A stretch of 6,407 bases of DNA from JADYYB01 sp964402985 (lineage in GTDB: Bacteria > Pseudomonadota > Alphaproteobacteria > Rhizobiales > Kaistiaceae). The number at the start of each line of letters is the position of its first letter. The first letter of the stretch is position 1. Position numbers and translations under genes: made by a program. Location of the stretch: positions 1 through 6,407 of the forward strand of contig CAYOET010000127.1 of the NCBI GenBank assembly GCA_964402985.1, given 5' to 3'. The notes beneath the pieces are model-generated. The model was not told the origin of the DNA. It worked only from the letters and a program-made list of their open reading frames with translations, and did no database searches. Below are positions 1 through 4,952 of this stretch, piece after piece.

Positions 1-392
1 GCTGGCGCGACAAGGCGAGCGGGGAGCGGAAAGAGCGGACCGAATGGCACCGCGTGGTCATCTTCAACGAAGGCCTTTGCCGGATTGCCGAACAATATCT
101 GAAGAAGGGCTCGAAGATTTACCTCGAGGGCCAGTTGCAGACCCGGAAGTGGCAGGACCAGTCCGGCGCCGACCGCTATTCGACCGAAGTCGTCCTGCAG
201 CGCTTCCGCGGCGAACTCACCCTTCTCGACTCTCGTGGCGGCGGCGGGCAGAGCGGTGGAGACTTTGTCGAAGAGGGTGGCTCCGGCTTCGGCCGAGGCA
301 GCCCGATCGAAGCGCCGGCCCGGCAGCCCGCGCGGGCGGGCGCCGGGACCGGGCGGATTGCCGACGAGATCGACGACGAGATCCCCTTCTAG
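1..392 (+). CDS. ssb: Single-stranded DNA-binding protein SSB, 3' part (start lies before the window)
   Basis: SSB coats single-stranded DNA as a tetramer during replication, repair and recombination, and recruits partner proteins through its C-terminal tip. The reading frame is already open at base 3 and gives 129 residues before the TAG stop. The visible part is the second half of the OB fold. It aligns by eye with E. coli SSB, keeping aromatic residues equivalent to Trp40 (first visible codon), Trp54 (TEWHRVV), Phe60 (VIFNE) and Trp88 (RKWQD), followed by the typical GADRYSTEVV strand. A Gly/Pro/Ala-rich disordered linker follows, then the acidic tip DEIDDEIPF, which is the partner-docking peptide of the family. 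An ATG at 54 lies inside the OB fold and is not the true start. The next gene begins 24 bases downstream on the same strand, so read-through is possible. Identification is secure; only the 5' end is missing. Confidence 0.96.
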   Translation, partial: WRDKASGERKERTEWHRVVIFNEGLCRIAEQYLKKGSKIYLEGQLQTRKWQDQSGADRYSTEVVLQRFRGELTLLDSRGGGGQSGGDFVEEGGSGFGRGSPIEAPARQPARAGAGTGRIADEIDDEIPF

Positions 393-416
393 GCCTACAG
401 ATTTCGGGGCCGGTCG

Positions 417-1406
417 ATGATTTCGTCGCGCGCCCGGATCCTGGTGACCGGCGGGGCCGGCTTCATCGGCTCGCATCTTTGCGAGGCGTTGCTGGCACGC
501 GGCTCCGAGGTGCTGTGCGTCGACAATTTCTACACCGGCACCAGGCAGAACGTCGCCCACCTGCTGGCGCACCCGCTTTTCGTGCTGATGCGCCACGACG
601 TTACCTTCCCGCTCTACGTGGAGGTCGACCAGATCTACAACCTCGCTTGCCCGGCGAGCCCGATCCACTATCAGCGCGACCCGGTGCAGACGACCAAGAC
701 CAGCGTCCACGGAGCGATCAACATGCTCGGCCTCGCCAAGCGGTTGCGGGCGAGAATCCTCCAGGCCTCGACCAGCGAGGTCTATGGCGACCCGGAGGTT
801 CATCCGCAGATCGAGAGCTACTGGGGACACGTCAACCCGATCGGCGCGCGCTCCTGTTACGACGAGGGCAAGCGCTGCGCCGAGACGCTGTTCTTCGACT
901 ACTGGCGGCAGCACCGGCTGCAGATCAAGGTCGCGCGGATCTTCAACACCTATGGTCCGCGCATGCTGCCCGATGATGGGCGCGTGGTCTCCAACTTCAT
1001 CGTCCAGGCGCTGCGCGGCGAGCCGATCACGATCTTCGGCAGCGGTCGGCAGACACGCTCGTTCTGCCACGTCTCCGACCTCGTCACGGCCCTCATCCGG
1101 CTGATGGAGACGCCCGCCGAAGTGACCGGACCGATCAATCTCGGCAACCCGGAAACGCTGACCATCCGCGCTCTCGCCGAGCGGGTGATCGCCAAGACCG
1201 GCAGCCGGTCCGAGATCGTGACGCGCCCGCTACCCGAGGACGATCCGCGCCAGCGCCAGCCCGACATTTCGCTGGCGCGGAGCGTGCTCGGCTGGGAGCC
1301 GAGGGTCGGGCTCGAGGCCGGGCTCGACGATACGATCGGCCATTTCCGCCAGGCGCTCGCGGACGGAGCGGCGAGGGGCGAGGCGGCGCCGGTGGGCGCG
1401 GTCTAG
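417..1406 (+). CDS. uxs: UDP-glucuronate decarboxylase / UDP-xylose synthase (extended SDR family)
   Basis: This cytosolic enzyme converts UDP-glucuronate to UDP-xylose and CO2, using tightly bound NAD+; the product feeds surface glycan synthesis. The 329 residues show a Rossmann fold with the NAD-binding motif GGAGFIG (residues 12-18). The UXS hallmark LACPASPIHYQ is at 76-86. The catalytic STSE is at 118-121 and the YxxxK pair is Tyr148/Lys152 within SCYDEGKR. The substrate-side motifs GSGRQTRSFC (208-217) and DDPRQRQPDI (275-284) are typical of UXS rather than of UDP-glucose 4-epimerase or dTDP-glucose dehydratase. Length fits bacterial members; only the last 20 residues or so look unconserved. 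The ATG at 417 follows a GGGG (406-409) at 7 bases and starts about 10 residues before the glycine motif, as expected. The TAG stop overlaps the stop of the opposite-strand cyclase gene in a shared CTAG. Family assignment is strong; the glycan it serves is unknown. Confidence 0.93.
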   Translation: MISSRARILVTGGAGFIGSHLCEALLARGSEVLCVDNFYTGTRQNVAHLLAHPLFVLMRHDVTFPLYVEVDQIYNLACPASPIHYQRDPVQTTKTSVHGAINMLGLAKRLRARILQASTSEVYGDPEVHPQIESYWGHVNPIGARSCYDEGKRCAETLFFDYWRQHRLQIKVARIFNTYGPRMLPDDGRVVSNFIVQALRGEPITIFGSGRQTRSFCHVSDLVTALIRLMETPAEVTGPINLGNPETLTIRALAERVIAKTGSRSEIVTRPLPEDDPRQRQPDISLARSVLGWEPRVGLEAGLDDTIGHFRQALADGAARGEAAPVGAV

Positions 1407-3136
1407 GAGGCGCGGCGGAGTTCGGCCGAGGCAGCGGCGGCGGCCGGGCGGCTCTTCTGGCCATCGTCGTCGACCGGGGGGCGAAGGGCGACGGGGAGCG
1501 CGGCCGCGGCGCGGGCGATCTCCTCCGCGGTTTCGTCGACGAAGATGCCGATCACCCGGTTGCGACCCGAGTTCTTGGCCTGGTAGAGCGCCTTGTCGGC
1601 GCGGCCGATGATCTCGTGGACGTCGCCGTCGGTGGCCAGGGAGACCGAGACGCCGAGGCTGATCGTCACCTTCAGGCTGTGCGCCTCGGTGGGGATCGTC
1701 ATCTTCTCGATGCGAGCGCGGAGGCGCTCGGCGGTATTGAGGGCGTCCTGGTGGCCCGTGCCGCGGAGGAGGACGAGGAATTCCTCGCCGCCGAAGCGCG
1801 CCACCTTGTCGGTCGGTCGGATCTCGCCGGCGAGAGTGCCGCCCACCGCCGAGATGACGGCGTCGCCGGCGTGGTGGCCGTAGGTGTCGTTGACGCCCTT
1901 GAAGCGGTCGATGTCGATCATCACCAGAGCGAAGCTGCGGCCGTCATGCTTGTAGTGCTTCAGCATGTCGGCGGCGTATTGCATGAAGCTGCGACGGTTG
2001 GGGAGGCCGCTCAGCGGATCGGTGTCGGCGAGGCGGCGCAAATCCTCGATGTCGCGGCTGAAGCGCTGGGCCTCGAAGCTCGCCCGCTCCTCGGCCTCGA
2101 TCGACTTCCGCTCGGCGAACACGATGCGGCGCACCATGTCGCGGAGCGACTGGGAGAGGCGGATGATGTCGGTCGAACCGCGCACCCGGCGCATGGCGAG
2201 GTTGGGGTCGCGGCCGAGCCGGTCGGCCTCGCCGGTGATGTCCAGGAGGGGGCGGCTGACGCGCTGGGCGATGAGGGCGCCTATCGCGACGCCGATCGCG
2301 GCGAGAATGAGGCCCATGGAGATGATCGTCGCGACGAGGCCGCCGGCCTCGCGGAAGGCGACCGCCGACGAGCGGCTCGCCGCAACCGTAAGGCCGAGGC
2401 GACCGAGCGTATCGTCGCGGTCGGCCGAGGCAACCGCCATCAGCTCGCCGCTCCCGCCGAGGAGCGGCCACTCGCCGCGCCGCGGACCGAGCACGACCTC
2501 GCCGGTGCGGGAGAGGATCATGATGTCGGTGGTGCTGGCGGGGTCGAGGGCGGCGATAACGGCGCGGCGATTCTCCTCGGCCCAGGTCCAGGAGATGAGC
2601 GAGACGACCGTGCCGATGCGCCGCCCGCCGGTGGTGATCGCGGGCGCTTCGATGTTGATGAACCAGGGGTTCTCCGGGTCGGCTGGCGCGAGGCCGCCGA
2701 ACAGCGGGTCGTGATGCATCTGGCCGACCCGGCCGGCGTCGACTTCCGCGTCGAACCAGGGCCGGTCGCTGAGATTCTGCCCGACGAGGAGGCCGCCGGT
2801 GGCGGCTGTGACCCAGCCGTCATCGTCGACGAAGCCGAGCCAGACGGCGTGGCGCATCTGGTTGCCGACGATCTCGACGATGGCGGCGGCGCGATCTTCG
2901 TCGCCAGCGATCTCCGGCGAGGCAAGGAGGTCGGCGAGGAGCACGGTCTCGCGGACGCGCGAGGCGGCATTGGCCTCGAGCCGTTCGAGGACGGTCTCGG
3001 TGAGGCCGGCGAGCTCGAGCAGGACCCGCTCGCGGACCTGGGAGCGGCCAATCCCAGCCGCCAGCGAGGCGAGCACCAGAACGATGCTGACGCACAGGAT
3101 GCCTGTCCCCACCGCCACCTGCTGGCGGAGGGTCAT
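1403..3136 (-). CDS. Membrane-bound diguanylate cyclase: periplasmic dCache sensor, HAMP, GGDEF
   Basis: This is predicted to make c-di-GMP from two GTP in response to a periplasmic signal. From the chosen start (577 residues) the order is: TM helix 6-29; periplasmic sensor about 30-264 with dCache features (LGFVDDDG, then SDRPWF); TM helix 265-290; HAMP about 291-340; a short Arg/Glu-rich helix; GGDEF domain about 365-530; and an Ala/Pro-rich tail. The GGDEF domain looks active: DTDPLSGLPNRR at 371-382, metal ligand Asp408 in IDIDRFK, and signature GGEEF at 449-453. An I-site RxxD (RPTD, 440-443) lies five residues before the signature, so product inhibition is likely. There is no EAL domain. 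The ATG at 3136 has GAGG five bases upstream and places the TM helix right at the N terminus. Another ATG at 3181 would add 15 residues, and the frame stays open to 3424, but that extra sequence is Cys/Arg-rich and looks untranslated. The sensed ligand cannot be told. Confidence 0.93.
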   Translation of the reverse strand: MTLRQQVAVGTGILCVSIVLVLASLAAGIGRSQVRERVLLELAGLTETVLERLEANAASRVRETVLLADLLASPEIAGDEDRAAAIVEIVGNQMRHAVWLGFVDDDGWVTAATGGLLVGQNLSDRPWFDAEVDAGRVGQMHHDPLFGGLAPADPENPWFINIEAPAITTGGRRIGTVVSLISWTWAEENRRAVIAALDPASTTDIMILSRTGEVVLGPRRGEWPLLGGSGELMAVASADRDDTLGRLGLTVAASRSSAVAFREAGGLVATIISMGLILAAIGVAIGALIAQRVSRPLLDITGEADRLGRDPNLAMRRVRGSTDIIRLSQSLRDMVRRIVFAERKSIEAEERASFEAQRFSRDIEDLRRLADTDPLSGLPNRRSFMQYAADMLKHYKHDGRSFALVMIDIDRFKGVNDTYGHHAGDAVISAVGGTLAGEIRPTDKVARFGGEEFLVLLRGTGHQDALNTAERLRARIEKMTIPTEAHSLKVTISLGVSVSLATDGDVHEIIGRADKALYQAKNSGRNRVIGIFVDETAEEIARAAAALPVALRPPVDDDGQKSRPAAAAASAELRRAS

Positions 3137-3140
3137 GTGG

Positions 3141-3145
3141 TCCTC
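3141..3145 (-). promoter_or_regulatory. Ribosome-binding site deciding the start of the diguanylate cyclase
   Basis: Read on the minus strand this is GAGGA, followed by CCAC and then the ATG at 3136. It is a good Shine-Dalgarno match at normal spacing (five bases after GAGG). The alternative ATG at 3181 has only a distant AAGGG about 15 bases away. This is the main reason for preferring the 577-residue protein. Confidence 0.55.
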
Positions 3146-3230
3146 GAGGCTCTGAAGGGCCGACCGGGCGCGCGCGAGCATAATTGACCATAGAAGGCCC
3201 TTTCCGTACGCACGCTTACCCGCACGCCGG

Positions 3231-3242
3231 CAATTTGAATTG
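3231..3242. repeat. Small inverted repeat CAATT-TG-AATTG upstream of the cyclase
   Basis: This is a perfect pair of 5-base arms around a 2-base centre, about 90 bases upstream of the cyclase start and within an AT-rich patch. Its size and symmetry would suit a dimeric repressor or activator, but no known operator is recognised and a repeat this short can arise by chance. Confidence 0.3.
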
Positions 3243-3493
3243 AAGTCGGAGACGGGGCGCCCCGAGGCTGCGCACCGGGTTCGGCGGCAACCGGGGATAG
3301 CGGGTTTCCGACCCCCCGCCGCGTCGAAGCGCACGGCGCGCATGGCACCCATCGCCTCGGGCAAAGCCGCCCTCCAGCCTCGTTCGCAGCTCCTTGGAAT
3401 CGGAGGGCAGGGCGAGCCCATCACCTTGCAGCTTTATTGGGGCGGCAGGGCGGAGTTCCCGCTCTTTTCCTCTGCTCGAACGGAGGCGGACCT

Positions 3494-3631
3494 ATGTGCG
3501 CATGGGCACGTTCTGCCGAGCCCAAGCTCCCTCAATCCGCGTTTTTAATCAATAAGTTGTGCCAACAATCCCCCAAATTGGGCGGGCTGCTTTCGGGGGC
3601 GCGCAGCCGCATTTTGGGCGTGCTTAGGTGA
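3494..3631 (+). CDS. Candidate small ORF, 45 residues, unknown function
   Basis: I do not recognise this product. An ATG at 3494 is preceded by a perfect GGAGG (3482-3486) at 7-base spacing, the best ribosome-binding site on the plus strand of this intergenic region. It reads 45 codons to TGA. The peptide starts MCAWARSAEPKLPQ, is basic with several Lys and Arg, has two Cys, and ends ARSRILGVLR. It has no clear membrane helix. It includes AT-rich codons (TTT TTA ATC AAT AAG) unlike the neighbouring genes. The ORF covers the AT-rich island and the hairpin at 3585-3608, so the same bases may instead be regulatory DNA or an untranslated RNA. It ends about 160 bases before the start chosen for the sigma-54 activator and could be a leader ORF. 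The open frame may be chance. Confidence 0.2.
   Translation: MCAWARSAEPKLPQSAFLINKLCQQSPKLGGLLSGARSRILGVLR
3585..3608 (+). repeat. Hairpin-forming inverted repeat followed by a short T run
   Basis: GGCTGC (3585-3590) pairs with GCAGCC (3603-3608) across a 12-base G-rich loop. ATTTT follows at 3611-3615. It could act as a weak intrinsic terminator for plus-strand transcription starting further left in the intergenic region, or as a structure in the activator's leader. The stem is only six pairs and the T run is short, so a terminator role is doubtful. Confidence 0.25.
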
Positions 3632-3792
3632 GAGGCAATTCCCGCAAGCACGAACCCGGCAAACACAGAGGCCACACGTGTTCATGACGGATGTTCCACC
3701 CGGTTCCCGCGGCCCGAAGACACACCTTGCAAGCAGACGAGGGCCTGAACCCGGTCGCTTTCTCTTCACACTCGTCCGCTAGACCGCCGACG

Positions 3793-4911
3793 ATGTTGGA
3801 CATACCGGACGTCAGGCGGACGCGTCCGCTGCGCGAGGCCGTGCCGAGGGCAAGGCGGACCCCTGCGGAGGTGTTCGCCGACCTTGGGCTGATCGGTCAA
3901 TCGGCGGCCTTCTTCGAGGCCCTGCGGATTATCGAGCGGCTGGCGCCGGTCGATGCGACGGTGCTCATCCAAGGCGAGACCGGGACGGGCAAGGAGCTGG
4001 CGGCGAATGCGCTGCACTGCCTCGGCGGCCGCCCCGATGCGCCCTTCATCCCGGTCAATTGCGGAGCGTTGCCCGACAATCTCCTCGAGAGCGAGCTGTT
4101 CGGCCATGAGCGCGGCGCGTTCACCGACGCGCGCCAGGCGAGCAAGGGGCTCGTTGCCCAGGCCGAAGGAGGGACGCTGTTCTTCGACGAGGTGGAAGTG
4201 ATGACCCCGCGCGCGCAGGTGGTCCTCCTTCGCTTCCTCGAGGATCGGCACTACCGCACCGTCGGCGGCCGCGCGATCCACAAGAGCACTGTGCGCGTGC
4301 TGGCGTCGAGCAATGTCGACCTCGAGGAAATGGTCCGCGAAGGGAAGTTCCGCCGCGATCTTCTCTTCCGGCTCAACATCCTGATGGTGAACATGCCGCC
4401 GCTGCGGAAGCGCGGCCACGATGCGGTCCTGCTCGCCGAGCATTTTCTCGACACGCATGCCGAGCACCACCGGCGTCCGCCGAAGACGCTCGGCGCCGAC
4501 ACGATCGCCTGGATGCTCCGTCACGACTGGCCGGGCAATGTGCGCGAGCTCCGCAATTTGATGCTGCGCGAGTTCCTGCTCAGCGACCGCGAGACCATCC
4601 ATGTCGGCCACTCGGGCGAGGCCGCGGAACCGCCCGAGCCGTGCCCGGACGAGTCGGGCATCGACCTCCGCCAGACCTTTTATGCCGCGAAGGCGTTGGC
4701 TATGGCCGAGTTCGAGCGCGCCTATCTGAGCCAGCTGATGACGCGGACGGGCGGCAATATCTCGCTCGCCGCGCGCATGGCCGGAACCGATCGCGGCTCG
4801 CTGCAGAAGCTCGTCAAGAAGCACGGCATTCTCGGCGACCGGTTCAGGGCGGTCGCTCCGCCGCGGATCGGTCGGCCGGCGGCGGCGTCGCGGCCCCGCC
4901 TCGTCAAATAG
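3793..4911 (+). CDS. Sigma-54-dependent transcriptional activator lacking an N-terminal regulatory domain (AAA+ with Fis-type HTH)
   Basis: This belongs to the bacterial enhancer-binding proteins, which use ATP hydrolysis to open promoters held by sigma-54 RNA polymerase. From the chosen start (372 residues) the AAA+ domain begins almost at once (GLIGQSAAFFEALR). Walker A GETGTGKE is at 61-68, the sigma-54 contact loop reads GAFTDA (108-113) instead of GAFTGA, and Walker B is GGTLFFDE ending at Asp132-Glu133. ASSN at 171-174 fits sensor I, the Arg-finger region RRDLLFRLN contains Arg188 and Arg193, and sensor II WPGNVRELRN is at 246-255. A Fis-type helix-turn-helix (GGNISLAARMAGTDRGSLQ) is near 320-338, then a basic tail. 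There is no receiver, GAF, PAS or FHA domain, as in PspF. An in-frame ATG at 3691 would add 34 residues, but those codons look non-coding; neither start has a clear ribosome-binding site. Target promoters are unknown. Confidence 0.92.
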   Translation: MLDIPDVRRTRPLREAVPRARRTPAEVFADLGLIGQSAAFFEALRIIERLAPVDATVLIQGETGTGKELAANALHCLGGRPDAPFIPVNCGALPDNLLESELFGHERGAFTDARQASKGLVAQAEGGTLFFDEVEVMTPRAQVVLLRFLEDRHYRTVGGRAIHKSTVRVLASSNVDLEEMVREGKFRRDLLFRLNILMVNMPPLRKRGHDAVLLAEHFLDTHAEHHRRPPKTLGADTIAWMLRHDWPGNVRELRNLMLREFLLSDRETIHVGHSGEAAEPPEPCPDESGIDLRQTFYAAKALAMAEFERAYLSQLMTRTGGNISLAARMAGTDRGSLQKLVKKHGILGDRFRAVAPPRIGRPAAASRPRLVK

Positions 4912-4952
4912 GGCAGGCCCTGCGGCTGGGGTCGTCCTCTCGGGCGGCCTCG

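Larger units (their letters stand above)
3137..3792. other. Divergent intergenic region between the cyclase and the sigma-54 activator
   Basis: These roughly 650 bases lie between two genes read outward, so both promoters should be here. Codon use in the open frames is unlike the flanking genes: more AT at third positions, many Cys and Arg codons, and no recognisable domain. Two AT-rich islands stand out against the GC-rich background, at about 3181-3242 and 3541-3580. The first holds the inverted repeat CAATT-TG-AATTG. The second holds TTGT-GCCA-ACAA (3557-3568) and CCCAA-A-TTGGG (3572-3582). An 8-base palindrome ACACGTGT sits at 3674-3681. I found no convincing -35/-10 pair and no sigma-54 site with correct spacing. 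A candidate small ORF (3494-3631) and a hairpin (3585-3608) are listed separately. Confidence 0.6.

Noticed and set aside
44..976. Plus-strand open frame of 310 codons overlapping both ssb and the UXS gene
   Set aside because: It crosses two well-identified genes in a different frame and its product is Arg/Pro-rich without motifs.
1616..3187. Long plus-strand open frame (523 codons) opposite the diguanylate cyclase
   Set aside because: The composition is low-complexity and rich in Asp, Glu, Ala and Gly, with no recognisable domain. It is explained by GC-rich codon structure on the other strand.
3505..3519. TGGGCACGTTCTGCC, resembling a plus-strand sigma-54 promoter
   Set aside because: The distance between the GG and GC elements is about two bases too short, and sigma-54 promoters tolerate almost no change there.
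3545..3560. TTAA followed by a TTG-containing half, resembling a CtrA site
   Set aside because: The second half is not TTAA and the spacing does not fit TTAA-N7-TTAAC.
3674..3681. Palindrome ACACGTGT near the possible upstream start of the activator
   Set aside because: It is only eight bases with no second copy and no match to an operator I know, so it was noted only in the intergenic description.
3545..3769. Minus-strand open frame of 74 codons in the intergenic region
   Set aside because: It has no clear ribosome-binding site and no domain, and its product is Cys/Arg-rich in a way typical of chance frames here.
3691..3792. 34-codon N-terminal extension of the sigma-54 activator
   Set aside because: Its codons (AGA, TCT, TCA, TTG, CAA) differ from the rest of the gene, there is no ribosome-binding site at 3691, and it adds no domain. 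I kept the start at 3793 but cannot exclude the longer form.
4913..4923. Palindrome GCAGG-C-CCTGC just after the activator stop codon, considered as a terminator
   Set aside because: A one-base centre cannot form a hairpin loop without losing pairs, and no T run follows on either side. The 41-base gap shows no clear terminator.
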